Source: JADGRA01 sp052143535
Lineage (GTDB): Bacteria; Myxococcota; Myxococcia; Myxococcales; Myxococcaceae
Assembly: GCA_052143535.1 (NCBI GenBank)
Contig: JBKQSS010000088.1
Location: forward strand, 51,152 to 115,151
DNA: 64,000 nt
Direction: 5' to 3'
Position 1 is the stretch's first letter, and every line of letters starts with the position of its first letter. A program made the position numbers and the translations under genes. The notes under the pieces are model-generated. The model had not been told where the DNA came from and made no database searches. It saw only the letters and a program-made list of their open reading frames with translations. Shown in pieces: positions 1-8,964 of this stretch.

Positions 1-99
1 CACCGTCGGCGGATTCGCAGGCACGTTGGGGAGCTCTCTCGCTCGACAGGCTCTAGCACGGCGGCGGCTTGTGCTACAGGCGAGGCCTTCCTTCGCTCG

Positions 100-2289
100 A
101 TGGCCGTCGTCCACCAACTGCTCAGTGAATTTCGTCGCGGTGAGCCAGCCACCGAGTCGGCGTTGCGACTCCAGGTGCTCCTGCGTCGCCTCGGACACTG
201 GGGGGAGTTGATGGCGCTCGAGGCCGGCCCAGAGGTGGGTCCCCTCGTGCGCCGCCTGGACGCGGTGCGACTTCGCCGCACCGACTGGGTCTTCGGCCAC
301 CACGCCGGCGCCTCCGCCCTCACCAGCCGCCTTCTGCGCCTCGGCTGCCAGCGGGCGCTGGTGCTGGATGCGCAGCCTGTCAAAGACATTGGCGGAAGAG
401 CGCAGCTCACGGCGCTGGCGGGGGCCGTCGCCTTCTCACTCGCACCCTCAACGGCTGGGTCCAATCGGCTAGCGGCGGCCGGGCACAGGCGGACCTTCCG
501 CCTGACGCCCTTTGTGGAGGCGGAGCGCTTCGGAACGGACCGCGCGGACGCGCGTCTGCTCAGAACGCTCCGGCGTCCCCTTTGCATTTGTCTCTTGGCC
601 GGCTCCTCTCCAGGCGAGGTGCCCGCGCTTCATCGGGAACTTCGTCGTCTGCGCCCGAACGTACAGCTCCTGGTCCTTGGACCCGGCACAGAAGAAGGTG
701 AGCTCCGAAGGCTACGCCGGCACGCCTGGCGCTTTCCGGGCCTTCTTGTGCTTACCGGGCGTCGCCATGCGGAGCGCGTTGCGGCATTGAGGAGCGCGCA
801 TCTCTTCCTCTCCCTGGCGGAGGATGACCTCACCGGCGTGCGGCTGCTGGAAGCGATGTCCGCAGAGGTCCCCGTCCTCGCGTACGCCGCGGGCGCTGTC
901 CCCGAGGTCTTGGGCGGAGCGGGGCTCGCCTTCACTGAGAAGCGGTTTGCCTTTCTCGCAGAGCTCGCCGTTCGCTTGGGCGAGGATGGCGCCCATCGAG
1001 CGCGCCTCCTGGCCGGCCAGCGAAAGCGACTCGCCCAGGCCACGCCCGCGGCCGCGGAGTCGCACCTAAGCGCCGTACTGAAGGCAGCCGGACTCGAGGG
1101 GCAGCGGCGTCCCAGTCGCCCCCGGAGCCGCCGCCCGCGTGTCGCCGTCGTCGTCCAGCGCTATGGCGACGTCACTGGAGGCGCCGAGGCACTGGCTCGC
1201 AGCGTCGTGCGGCGACTCGCGCCCGAATGGGACATGAGTGTCCTGACGACGTGCGCCAAAGACCATCTCAGCTGGAAGAACGTTTTTCCCCCGGGGGCTT
1301 CCACGCTAGACGGCGTCCACGTCCGGCGGTTTGCCACCCGTGTAGCCCGGGACATGACGCGCTTCAACACGCTGTCGCGCCGCCTCTTTGGCCGGGGCCT
1401 CGACCGCGGGGATGAGGAACAGTGGCTGGCCATGCAGGGGCCGCTCGTTCCGGGGCTCTGGCGGCACCTGGCCGAGGAAAGCGACCGCTATGACGGCTTT
1501 TTGGCCTTCACTTACCTGTACGCGTGCACTGCTTGGTCTGTCCCCCTCTTTGCTTCGCGGACGTTGCTCGTCCCAACTGCACACGACGAGCCGCCGCTTG
1601 CGTTTGGCTGCTACCGGGAGGTCTTCGAAAGGCCCCAAGCGCTCCTGGTGAGTACACCCGAGGAACTGGACCTCATCAGCGCGCGTTTCCATCACCACGC
1701 ACCGACGCGCGTCGTCGGCGCCGGAGTCGAAGCGCCGCGACGGGTGAAGCCCGACCGCTTCCGTCGACGCTTCAAGGTGGCTCGCCCGTACTTGCTCTAC
1801 GTGGGCCGTGTGGAAGCCGGAAAGGGCATCCCGGAGCTCCTCTCCTTCCACGCCTCCTTTCGAGCGACCGAGTCGGACGCACCGGATTTGCTCTTGGCCG
1901 GGGACGCCAGTCTGAAGGTAGCCGGCGCAGGTGTACGACTGCTCGGACGCATTCCAGAGCAGGACAAGTGGGACGCTCTGGCGGGCGCCGTGGCCGTCGT
2001 CGTCCCCTCTGCTCTGGAGAGCCTATCGCTGCTTGCGCTGGAGGCATTTGCCGTTGGTACGCCAGTGGTGGCGAACGGCGCCGGCGAGGTGATGCGTGGA
2101 CAACTCGAACGCAGCGGGGCTGGAGCTATCTACCGCAGCGCAGCCTCGTTCCGAGAGGCAGTCCACCTAGCCCGACGCAAGCGTGCCTCACTCGGGGCAA
2201 AGGGCCGCGCCTTCGCCCAGAAACACCGGTGGAGCGACGTGGTACAGGCTTACCGGGAGGAGATGGGCCGAATCCTGGAGGAGCAATGA
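100..2289 (+). CDS. Tandem-domain GT-B glycosyltransferase (729 aa)
   Basis: Probably transfers sugars during synthesis of a surface glycan in the cytoplasm. Two glycosyltransferase (GT4-like) units sit in tandem. The first has its nucleotide-sugar loop near residues 240-275 (LAEDDLTGVRLLEAMSAEVP). The second, from about residue 345, ends with ESLSLLALEAFAVGTPVV near 640. The extreme N-terminus (VVHQLLSEFRRGEPATES) resembles the normal start of such enzymes, which supports the ATG at 100, although the frame is open to the window edge. The stop overlaps the next start (ATGA), and exporter genes follow. Donor and acceptor sugars cannot be told from sequence. The double-domain reading is confident; the exact linkage is unknown. 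Confidence 0.85.
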   Translation: MAVVHQLLSEFRRGEPATESALRLQVLLRRLGHWGELMALEAGPEVGPLVRRLDAVRLRRTDWVFGHHAGASALTSRLLRLGCQRALVLDAQPVKDIGGRAQLTALAGAVAFSLAPSTAGSNRLAAAGHRRTFRLTPFVEAERFGTDRADARLLRTLRRPLCICLLAGSSPGEVPALHRELRRLRPNVQLLVLGPGTEEGELRRLRRHAWRFPGLLVLTGRRHAERVAALRSAHLFLSLAEDDLTGVRLLEAMSAEVPVLAYAAGAVPEVLGGAGLAFTEKRFAFLAELAVRLGEDGAHRARLLAGQRKRLAQATPAAAESHLSAVLKAAGLEGQRRPSRPRSRRPRVAVVVQRYGDVTGGAEALARSVVRRLAPEWDMSVLTTCAKDHLSWKNVFPPGASTLDGVHVRRFATRVARDMTRFNTLSRRLFGRGLDRGDEEQWLAMQGPLVPGLWRHLAEESDRYDGFLAFTYLYACTAWSVPLFASRTLLVPTAHDEPPLAFGCYREVFERPQALLVSTPEELDLISARFHHHAPTRVVGAGVEAPRRVKPDRFRRRFKVARPYLLYVGRVEAGKGIPELLSFHASFRATESDAPDLLLAGDASLKVAGAGVRLLGRIPEQDKWDALAGAVAVVVPSALESLSLLALEAFAVGTPVVANGAGEVMRGQLERSGAGAIYRSAASFREAVHLARRKRASLGAKGRAFAQKHRWSDVVQAYREEMGRILEEQ

Positions 2290-2729
2290 AATTGCTCGGG
2301 CGAAGCATCGACGGCAAGCGCTTGGTGGAAGAGGTCCGCGCGCGGCTCCGGGCCCGCGGTATCCACGACGACGTACCGGATGCCCCCCTCGAAGACGAGG
2401 CCCCCGTCGAGCCGCTTGGCTACCTTGTCCAGGCGCTGGAGGAGAATGCCGACCCGGCGCAACCGCCTCCCCTGGCATCGTCCCCCGCGCGGCTCCGGGG
2501 ACTTCTGCGCTTCGCCGCACGCGGAGTGCTCGAGGAGCTTTTCGGCCGCCAAAGGGCGTTCAACGTCCACGTCCGGGACTTCGCCGCACAGCTGTCGACG
2601 GAAGTGCTCGCCCTGCGCGCCCGCGTCACTGAACTCGAGCGCATGGCTCGGCCAGCCACCCGACAGCTGCCACGGAAGCAGCCCAAGCCGACGAAGCGAG
2701 TCACCAACTCAAAACGCACCGGACGCTGA
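2286..2729 (+). CDS. Small hypothetical protein of the polysaccharide locus (147 aa)
   Basis: Not recognised as a named family. The start is set by the four-base ATGA overlap with the upstream glycosyltransferase, which implies translational coupling. The protein is soluble and highly charged, with a proline-rich acidic middle (about residues 30-75), a stretch (about 75-130) that looks helical and partly coiled-coil (FNVHVRDFAAQLSTEVLALR), and a very basic Lys/Arg tail. No signal peptide or membrane segment is visible. Its place between a glycosyltransferase and the Wzm exporter suggests a helper or scaffold for glycan assembly, but this rests on neighbourhood alone. Confidence 0.65.
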   Translation: MKLLGRSIDGKRLVEEVRARLRARGIHDDVPDAPLEDEAPVEPLGYLVQALEENADPAQPPPLASSPARLRGLLRFAARGVLEELFGRQRAFNVHVRDFAAQLSTEVLALRARVTELERMARPATRQLPRKQPKPTKRVTNSKRTGR

Positions 2730-2789
2730 GCCTCCGAGTGTACTCACCGTGCAACCCTCGACGCTTTCACATATGACGCGCTCCGGCCG

Positions 2790-3569
2790 ATGATTCGGAA
2801 CCTCCGCGAGCTGTGGCAATACCGCGCCCTTCTTTGGAACCTCACGCAGCGCGAGCTGAAGGCGCGTTACCGCGGGTCGGCGCTCGGATTTCTCTGGACG
2901 TTCCTCAATCCGTTGCTGCTGATGGCGGTCTACACACTGGTGTTCGGAATTATTCAGCGCAATCGGATACCGCACTACACCTATTTGATTTTCGTCGGAT
3001 TGCTTCCCTGGCTCTGGTTCTCATCGAGCGTCGGCACTGGGGCGAGTACCATTAGCGATCGACGTGATTTGCTGACCAAGGTTCGCTTTCCTGCGCAGGT
3101 GCTTCCAGCAACGGTGGTCCTCACCAATCTGGTGAACTACCTCCTCGCGCTTCCGTTGATGGTGGCTCTCGGCGGGGCGGCCGGCATCTGGCCGTCTTGG
3201 CATGTGGTGATGTTTCCCGTCGTGCTTTTCGTCCAGTTAGTCTTCACGCTTGGCGTGTCCTTCCTCGTTTCGTCTTTGAATGTTGCATTCAGGGACCTTC
3301 AACAAATCGTCATCAACTTCTTGACCCTCTGGTTCTTCGTTACCCCCGTGCTCTACCGACCAGACGACATTCCGGCGGCGTTCCGTCGGCTGCTTCTCAT
3401 CGCCAACCCCATGTCCGTCATCATCACCTCTTACCAGGGCATCTTTTACGAGCACCGCCTGCCGCACTGGCGGGCATTGACGGCTGTAACCCTCGCTTCC
3501 TTTCTCCTGCTCTGGCTGGCCTCCCGCGTCTTCGAGCAGCGGCGCGAGGAGTTTGCCGAGTTGGTCTGA
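2790..3569 (+). CDS. wzm: Polysaccharide ABC exporter permease (Wzm type)
   Basis: Inner-membrane subunit of an ABC-2 family exporter that moves a lipid-linked polysaccharide to the periplasm. The 259-aa length and about six hydrophobic segments are typical. The amphipathic N-terminal stretch before the first membrane helix (RELKARYRGSALGFLW, about residues 22-37) is a family hallmark shared with TagG, RfbA and Wzm. The cognate ATPase starts three bases after the stop, so the two are surely co-translated. The family is clear; the exact cargo (O-antigen or another glycan) is inferred from the surrounding glycosyltransferases. Confidence 0.92.
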   Translation: MIRNLRELWQYRALLWNLTQRELKARYRGSALGFLWTFLNPLLLMAVYTLVFGIIQRNRIPHYTYLIFVGLLPWLWFSSSVGTGASTISDRRDLLTKVRFPAQVLPATVVLTNLVNYLLALPLMVALGGAAGIWPSWHVVMFPVVLFVQLVFTLGVSFLVSSLNVAFRDLQQIVINFLTLWFFVTPVLYRPDDIPAAFRRLLLIANPMSVIITSYQGIFYEHRLPHWRALTAVTLASFLLLWLASRVFEQRREEFAELV

Positions 3570-3572
3570 GCC

Positions 3573-4859
3573 ATGGATGCGATCGTCCTGCGCAACGTGA
3601 GTAAAGAGTTCCGGAAACAGACCGTCCGGCGCGAATACACAACCTTCAAATCCGAACTGGTTCAATTCTTGAACCGGAGGAAAGCCTCACCCGCGGCTGC
3701 TCCGGTCACCGCCGCATTACGCGACATCTCCATCACCATCCCCCGCGGACGGACGGTGGGCTTGGTCGGGCGAAATGGGTCGGGAAAGAGCACACTCCTG
3801 AAACTGGTCACGGGCATCTACCGTCCTACGCGCGGGACAGTCGAGGTGAACGGTCGAATCTCCGCTCTCCTCGAACTTGGGGCGGGGTTTCATCCGGACT
3901 TCTCCGGTCGCGAAAACATTACAGTCAACGGCATCATCCTCGGTATGTCCCGACGGGACATCAGAGACCGGATGGACGAAATCATCGCCTTTAGCGAGCT
4001 GGGCGATTTCATCGACGAGCCAGTTCGCACCTACTCCAGCGGGATGTACGCCAGGCTAGCGTTCAGCGTTGCGACGCACGTCGATCCCGACCTGCTCATC
4101 ATCGACGAAATACTCTCGGTCGGCGACGAGCACTTCTCCAGGAAAAGCACCGCGAAGATGGAGGAATTCCGCAGGGCCGGGAAGACCATCCTCTTGGTCA
4201 CCCATGACTTGGGTAGCCTCGAATCCCATTGCGATGAGGCGGCATGGCTCGATGGGGGAGCGCTCAAGGCCTATGGCGACCCCGCCTTTGTCGTCTCCGA
4301 GTACCGGAAAGCTGTCGCTGAGTCAGAGGTCCAGGTGGAAACGACACCGGGCCAAGCCGTGCTGGCACCCGTCCATTCTGCCGGCCGCCAGCCACGCACT
4401 GGGCCGCCCGCCGCAGTTGGGCGTCGCTGGGGAACCTTCGATGCGGAAGTGACGAGCGTTCGGCTCCGCCTTCCCGACGGAGGCGAGCGGGCAGTCTTTA
4501 CCGACGAGGAAGGTCTCGAGGCGGCGTTCGAGGTGGTCGCCGATACGGCGCTGGCCCACCTCAGCCTCGAGGTTTCACTCTTCTCTCCAGACGGAACGCT
4601 GCTGTGGCGCGGCTCACACCGGATGCCCTCTGCGGTAGTGGCAGCCGTGACCTTGACCTTCGACCGCTTGGGCCTGGCCGACGGCAACTACCGTTTGGAT
4701 GTCGCTCTCTTCGCTGAAGGTGGCAGCGTGTGTTGTGACTTCCAAAAGGGCTTGCACGGGTTCGCGGTACGCAGTGCCAGTGCGAGCCTCGGCGTGGTCC
4801 GCCCCGTCCATCACTGGACCGTCAGGACGCCTTCCGAAGGGCTCGAGTCCGCGCAGTAG
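3573..4859 (+). CDS. wzt: Polysaccharide ABC exporter ATPase with glycan-binding C-terminus (Wzt type)
   Basis: Energises the Wzm exporter. Walker A is GRNGSGKST at residues 66-74, the signature is the YSSGM variant at 154-158 usual for polysaccharide exporters, and Walker B is LLIIDE at 174-179. The protein is 428 aa, well beyond a bare ATPase. Residues about 275-428 match the expected immunoglobulin-like C-terminal domain that in E. coli O8/O9a Wzt recognises the modified end of the finished chain. This implies that a chain-terminating modification exists, and two methyltransferase domains downstream are candidates. Convergent with the next gene, 13 bases away. Confidence 0.92.
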   Translation: MDAIVLRNVSKEFRKQTVRREYTTFKSELVQFLNRRKASPAAAPVTAALRDISITIPRGRTVGLVGRNGSGKSTLLKLVTGIYRPTRGTVEVNGRISALLELGAGFHPDFSGRENITVNGIILGMSRRDIRDRMDEIIAFSELGDFIDEPVRTYSSGMYARLAFSVATHVDPDLLIIDEILSVGDEHFSRKSTAKMEEFRRAGKTILLVTHDLGSLESHCDEAAWLDGGALKAYGDPAFVVSEYRKAVAESEVQVETTPGQAVLAPVHSAGRQPRTGPPAAVGRRWGTFDAEVTSVRLRLPDGGERAVFTDEEGLEAAFEVVADTALAHLSLEVSLFSPDGTLLWRGSHRMPSAVVAAVTLTFDRLGLADGNYRLDVALFAEGGSVCCDFQKGLHGFAVRSASASLGVVRPVHHWTVRTPSEGLESAQ

Positions 4860-4872
4860 TTTCCGAAGGACT

Positions 4873-5445
4873 TTAGCGTAGCTGAAGACCTGCCTGGCCT
4901 GCCTGGAGTTCGTAGGACCGGCCACACCCACACCGCAAGCTCGCTGGAAGCTTCTGACCGCAAGCACATATCCACCCCTTGCGCCGGGCGGGATTTCCTA
5001 CCACCAGCGCATACGCCGGAACATCCGACGTCACGACGCTGCCGGCCCCGACGAACGCGTTTTCGCCGAGTGTCACCCCGCATACAATGGTGGCATTAGC
5101 GCCAATGGACGCCCCACGCCTCACGACAGTGGGCAGAAATTTCTCGGGCGGATTCTTGAAGGCGACACGCGGGAACAAGTCGTTGGTGAACACAACATTC
5201 GGGCCCAGGAACACGTCGTCTTCGACGGTGACCTTGTCCCAGACGAGCACGTTATTCTTGACTGTAACTCGGTTGCCCAGCTTGGCCCCAGTTTCTAGGA
5301 AGGCATGGTCCCCGACGTTGCAGTCGCTCCCGAGGCTGGCGCCTTTCATCACATGAGCAAATGCCCAGACCCGAGTGCGCGGGCCGACGTCTTCAGACTC
5401 GCAAAGGCCCTTCTCGTGAACGAAGACGGTTGGATCACGGGCCAT
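4873..5445 (-). CDS. wlbB: Left-handed beta-helix sugar N-acetyltransferase (WlbB/WbpD type)
   Basis: Likely acetylates the 3-amino group of a UDP-2-acetamido-3-amino uronic acid. Hexapeptide repeats run over about residues 18-150 (GASLGSDCNVGDHAFLETGA, then GASIGANATIVCGVTLGENA) and include the usual NPARRKGWI end. After the helix is a short Cys-rich tail with Cys160, Cys162, Cys172 and Cys174, which could hold a zinc ion. The ATG overlaps the stop of the upstream aminotransferase by one base (TAATG). Last gene of the leftward operon. A dTDP-sugar substrate is possible instead, but the oxidoreductase two genes upstream favours the Wlb/Wbp route. Confidence 0.85.
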   Translation of the reverse strand: MARDPTVFVHEKGLCESEDVGPRTRVWAFAHVMKGASLGSDCNVGDHAFLETGAKLGNRVTVKNNVLVWDKVTVEDDVFLGPNVVFTNDLFPRVAFKNPPEKFLPTVVRRGASIGANATIVCGVTLGENAFVGAGSVVTSDVPAYALVVGNPARRKGWICACGQKLPASLRCGCGRSYELQAGQAGLQLR

Positions 5446-6548
5446 TAGGCAAGGGCTCTGACAAGCTCCGAAGCGACCTGCGCCTGCTGACTGGCCGTGA
5501 GCTCTGGAAACATGGGTAGAGAAATCATCTCCGCAGCTGCCTTTTCAGCGACCGGAAAGTCACCCGGCTTGTGGCCGAGGTGCTGAAAGGCACCCTGCAG
5601 GTGCACCGGCACGGGGTAGTGAATCCCGGCTCCGATGCCTGCCGCATTCAGTGCCTTGAGCACCACGTCCCGACGGGGCACACGGACCGCATAAATGTGC
5701 CAGATGTGCTCATTCCCGGGCAGAATCTCCGGGAGGACGACGTCGTCTCGACCTTCAAGCAACTCGGAGTAGCGCTGGGCGGCTTCCCGGCGCTGCGCAT
5801 TCCAACGAGCCAGGTGTGCCAGCTTCGCTTTCAAGACAACCGCCTGCAGAGTGTCCAGCCGCGAATTGAAGCCGACCTCTGGGTGGTGATACTTCACTTC
5901 GCTTCCATAGTTGCGCAACGCACGGACCTTCTTTGCCAGGCCTTCCGAGTTGGTGCACACGGCCCCGGCATCACCAAACGCCCCGAGGTTCTTGCCCGGA
6001 TAAAAGCTCGTTGCTGCCCCCACGCCCCAATGCGCCGGCTGTTTCCCGTTGCGCGACGCACCTTGCGACTGGGCAGCGTCCTCCACGACGAGGAGATTTC
6101 TGCTCTTGGCCAATTCCGAGATGACTTCCATCGGCGCGAGCTGGCCAAAGAGGTGCACTGGCAGGATTGCACGAGTGCGTGGGCCAATCGCCGCCTCGAC
6201 TGCCTTCGGGTCGAGCAGGTAGTACAGTGGGTCGCAGTCGACCAATACTGGCGTCGCTCCGGCTCTGGTGACTGCAAGCGCTGTTGCGATGAACGTATTC
6301 GTCGGCAGGATGACCTCGTCCCCTGGGCCGATGCCGACTGAACGCAGTAACAGCTCAATCGCGTCAGTTCCATTCGCGACACCCACGCAATGCGCGGTGG
6401 CGGTAAAGCCGGCGAACGCTTCCTCAAACTCCGCGACCTCTTTGCCCAAGATGAAATTTGTATTCTCGAGCACACGGGCCATGCCGACCTGTACCTCGGC
6501 ATGGATTGTCTTGAGCTGAGCTTTCAAATCGACCAGAGGAATCGCCAT
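5445..6548 (-). CDS. wlbC: DegT/DnrJ/EryC1 sugar 3-aminotransferase (WlbC/WbpE type)
   Basis: PLP-dependent enzyme expected to aminate a 3-keto sugar nucleotide made by the neighbouring oxidoreductase, using glutamate. From the chosen ATG the protein is 367 aa. The PLP lysine lies in SFYPGKNLGAFGDAG (about residue 186), and the cofactor-contact stretch VEDAAQSQGA is at about 155-164. An in-frame GTG lies one codon upstream at 6551, but the ATG at 6548 forms a TGATG stop/start overlap with the preceding gene, the same arrangement seen elsewhere in this operon, so I prefer it. Family assignment is firm and substrate is by context. Confidence 0.9.
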   Translation of the reverse strand: MAIPLVDLKAQLKTIHAEVQVGMARVLENTNFILGKEVAEFEEAFAGFTATAHCVGVANGTDAIELLLRSVGIGPGDEVILPTNTFIATALAVTRAGATPVLVDCDPLYYLLDPKAVEAAIGPRTRAILPVHLFGQLAPMEVISELAKSRNLLVVEDAAQSQGASRNGKQPAHWGVGAATSFYPGKNLGAFGDAGAVCTNSEGLAKKVRALRNYGSEVKYHHPEVGFNSRLDTLQAVVLKAKLAHLARWNAQRREAAQRYSELLEGRDDVVLPEILPGNEHIWHIYAVRVPRRDVVLKALNAAGIGAGIHYPVPVHLQGAFQHLGHKPGDFPVAEKAAAEMISLPMFPELTASQQAQVASELVRALA

Positions 6549-7573
6549 CACGCCCTTACCCTTTCCTCACGTCCGTGGCTCTGCACGGACCGGACGATCG
6601 CCTCGAGGGCGCGCACTACGGCCACACCGGCTGCGCCGTCCGAGAGGGGCTCGGCCTTGCCGTTGATGCAGTCCAGAAAGTGATCGCACTCCGCGCGAAG
6701 CGGCTCGCCCATCGCAACTTTTGGGATGACGATGTTGCCCTCCCGAACGCTAGAACGAAAGGTGGCAAACGAGTCTATGAAACTCGGCTGCATTCGGGTA
6801 TCGGCCACCTGTTTGTCGTAGATGCGAAGCGGCTCGTTCAAATTCATATCGTCGAAGGTCAGCATTTGCTTGTCCCCGACGACGGTGATGTCACGCGCCT
6901 TCCGTGGATTGAGCCACGAAGCGTGAAGGTTGACGAGCACATCATCTGGATAACGGAGGGTCGCGAACACGGCATCTTCGACGCCAGAGTTGATGTAGAC
7001 ACCGCCGACTGCGCTCGCGGAGATGGGCTCGGCGCCGAGCCAATAGTTGACGATCGAAATATCATGCGAAGCGAGGTCCCAGGCCGCATTCACATCCACC
7101 CGAATCGGACCCAGGTTGGTGCGTATCATCGAGATGTAATAGACGCGTCCCAGCGCGCCTTCGCTCAGGTACTGCTTTACGCGCTGAACGGCCGCGTTGT
7201 AGACGAAAACATGGCCCACGAGGAGGACCCGCTTCGCCTTCCTGGCCAGCTGCACCAGTTCCTCGCCCTGCGCGGCATCGTTGGTCAACGGCTTCTCGAC
7301 GAGAACGTGCTTGTCGGCCTCGAGAGCGGCTTTGGCAACTGCAAAATGGGTACTGGTTGGCGTGGTGATGACCACTGCGTCGATGCGGCGATCGCTCAGC
7401 ACGGACTTGATGTCGCTTCCGACCTGTAGGTCGGGAAAACGCTGCCGAACTTGCTGGAGGCGAGACGCATCCAGGTCCACAACCCACGCGACTTCGCTTG
7501 TCTGTTTGTTGTGGAAGTTACGAATCAGATTTGGGCCCCAGTGTCCGGCGCCCACGACAGCGATTCGAATCAC
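6548..7573 (-). CDS. wlbA: Gfo/Idh/MocA sugar-nucleotide dehydrogenase (WlbA/WbpB type)
   Basis: NAD-dependent oxidation of C3 of a UDP-GlcNAcA-type sugar, the step before 3-amination. The 341-aa protein starts with a Rossmann GAGHWGPN (residues 8-15), has the family EKP motif at 93-95 and a catalytic-region stretch NAAWDLASHDISIVNYW near 162-178. The start is a GTG three bases past the upstream stop. With the aminotransferase and acetyltransferase it forms a complete oxidation-amination-acetylation trio. The dehydrogenase supplying UDP-GlcNAcA (WbpA type) and a 2-epimerase (WbpI type) are not in the window. Confidence 0.88.
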   Translation of the reverse strand: MIRIAVVGAGHWGPNLIRNFHNKQTSEVAWVVDLDASRLQQVRQRFPDLQVGSDIKSVLSDRRIDAVVITTPTSTHFAVAKAALEADKHVLVEKPLTNDAAQGEELVQLARKAKRVLLVGHVFVYNAAVQRVKQYLSEGALGRVYYISMIRTNLGPIRVDVNAAWDLASHDISIVNYWLGAEPISASAVGGVYINSGVEDAVFATLRYPDDVLVNLHASWLNPRKARDITVVGDKQMLTFDDMNLNEPLRIYDKQVADTRMQPSFIDSFATFRSSVREGNIVIPKVAMGEPLRAECDHFLDCINGKAEPLSDGAAGVAVVRALEAIVRSVQSHGREERVRA

Positions 7574-7576
7574 TTG

Positions 7577-8299
7577 TTACTCCTTCAAGCCAAATCCGAG
7601 GTACACCAGCGGACGAAGAATTGACCACCATCCGGTGATGGGCCGCATCTTCGTTTGTCCCAGCTTTTTCGGGGGATAAACCTTGGTCACCGGCACCTCG
7701 CAGGTCCGGTAGCCCAGCTTTATCGCGCGAAGATATAGGTAGGGCTCGAGCTCGTACTCATCGAGCCAGGGCTGGTCAAGGCAAATTCGGCTGTCTGCGA
7801 GCACCCGTCGGTGGACAGCGCGAAAGCCGTTCGTGGACTCGGTGACTCGGTGCCGGGCAGCGAGCGAAAAGAGCAGAGGATGGACCCGCGTGGCTAGGCG
7901 TCGGTAAACGGGCATTGCGCCAAAATTTGCATTCCGCTTCAGAAATCTCGAACCCTGGACGAAGTCTGCGTAGCCGTCTGCAATCGGGTCGAGCAGTGTC
8001 GAGATCTCCTCGGGCGCGTCCTTGTTGTTTCCTGCCATGACCACCGCCACATCGAAGTTTCCCCGCAGCGCATGTTGATAGCCGGCTCGCAGCGCGGCCC
8101 CAACACCCACCGTTCGACCGAGAGCGAGGACGGTCGCTCCGAGTTCGCGCGCGACCTCACGAGAGCGGTCAGTGCTTCCATCGTCGATGACCAGCACTTC
8201 GTCAACCAGGGGACGCGGCGTCCGGCGAACAACCTCACCAATCTTGAGCTCCTCGTCGAGAACCGGAGCCATGGCGATGACTCTAAGGTCTCGGTACAA
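7577..8299 (-). CDS. GT2 glycosyltransferase, dolichyl/undecaprenyl-phosphate sugar synthase-like
   Basis: A 240-aa GT-A fold enzyme of the DPM1-like group, which loads a sugar on a polyprenyl phosphate. IDDGSTDRS at residues 38-46 is the nucleotide-binding loop. The usual metal-binding DxD or DGDLQDPPE region is replaced by MAGNNKDAPEE (88-98), a recognisable but atypical variant. No C-terminal membrane helices are present. The start is a TTG nine bases after a GGGAGAA ribosome site. It may feed a GT-C membrane enzyme elsewhere in the cluster (17912-19633 or 22286-23677), which is inference. Confidence 0.82.
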   Translation of the reverse strand: MYRDLRVIAMAPVLDEELKIGEVVRRTPRPLVDEVLVIDDGSTDRSREVARELGATVLALGRTVGVGAALRAGYQHALRGNFDVAVVMAGNNKDAPEEISTLLDPIADGYADFVQGSRFLKRNANFGAMPVYRRLATRVHPLLFSLAARHRVTESTNGFRAVHRRVLADSRICLDQPWLDEYELEPYLYLRAIKLGYRTCEVPVTKVYPPKKLGQTKMRPITGWWSILRPLVYLGFGLKE

Positions 8300-8412
8300 G
8301 TTTCTCCCTTATGACGCTCCCGTGTGGTCGGCTTCGTCGCTTGAAGGCGGGGTACCGGTTGGTCGGGCAAGCCGTGTTGCAGACCGTGTGCTGGCGAGGT
8401 TCCATCAAGGGC
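8300..8412 (-). other. Gap between rfbC and the GT2 gene
   Basis: A 113-base space inside an otherwise tightly packed leftward operon. It supplies the GGGAG ribosome site of the downstream gene close to its TTG start. I see no convincing promoter or terminator in it; an internal promoter remains possible. Confidence 0.4.
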
Positions 8413-8964
8413 TTAAGGCCGATAGCCCGGCAACGTCTGGACTTCGGCGAGCGTGGGAGCAGCCGCGTCCTTCGCAGAGAGGCGCGGCTCGCTGATGGGC
8501 CAGCGAATCCCCAAAGCAGGATCATTCCAGCGCACCGAGCGTTCGCAGTTGGGCACATAGACTTCCGTGCATTTGTAAAAGAAATCTGCCGACTCGGAGA
8601 GGACACAGAACCCATGCGCAAAGCCAGGTGGTACCCACAGTTGAAGATGGCTCTCCTCGGTGAGTTCCAGGCCTATCCATTTCCCAAAGCTGGGCGAGCC
8701 CAACCGAACATCCACCACCACGTCCCAGACTGAACCCTGGTTGACCTGGACGAGCTTCCCCTGGGCTCGCGGCTCCTGGAAGTGCAGCCCTCGAAGAGTT
8801 CCGCGCCTAGAACGGGACAGGTTGTCCTGCACGAAAGGACCCGCGACGCCAGCCTCGGCATACCGCTCAGCTTGGAAGGTCTCCAAAAAGAAGCCCCGGG
8901 CGTCGCCGAAGGTTCTTGGCTCGATAATCAACACGCCGGGGAGGTCGGTCGACGTCACCTTCAC
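8413..8964 (-). CDS. rfbC: dTDP-4-dehydrorhamnose 3,5-epimerase
   Basis: Third step of dTDP-L-rhamnose synthesis. The 183-aa cupin has the family core: ETFQAERY near residues 28-35, catalytic His61 in RGTLRGLHFQ, Lys70, the VPPGFAHGFCVLS stretch at 111-123 and the catalytic tyrosine near 130 (FFYKCTEVY). Length is normal for RmlC. The start is a GTG that overlaps the rfbA stop by four bases (GTGA). It lies in an unbroken rfbB-rfbD-rfbA-rfbC run, so the rhamnose pathway is complete here. Confidence 0.96.
   Translation of the reverse strand: MKVTSTDLPGVLIIEPRTFGDARGFFLETFQAERYAEAGVAGPFVQDNLSRSRRGTLRGLHFQEPRAQGKLVQVNQGSVWDVVVDVRLGSPSFGKWIGLELTEESHLQLWVPPGFAHGFCVLSESADFFYKCTEVYVPNCERSVRWNDPALGIRWPISEPRLSAKDAAAPTLAEVQTLPGYRP

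Noticed and set aside
1..99. N-terminal extension of the first glycosyltransferase to the window edge
   Set aside because: The frame is open but the text before Met lacks family similarity, while the sequence from the ATG at 100 matches a normal GT4 start.
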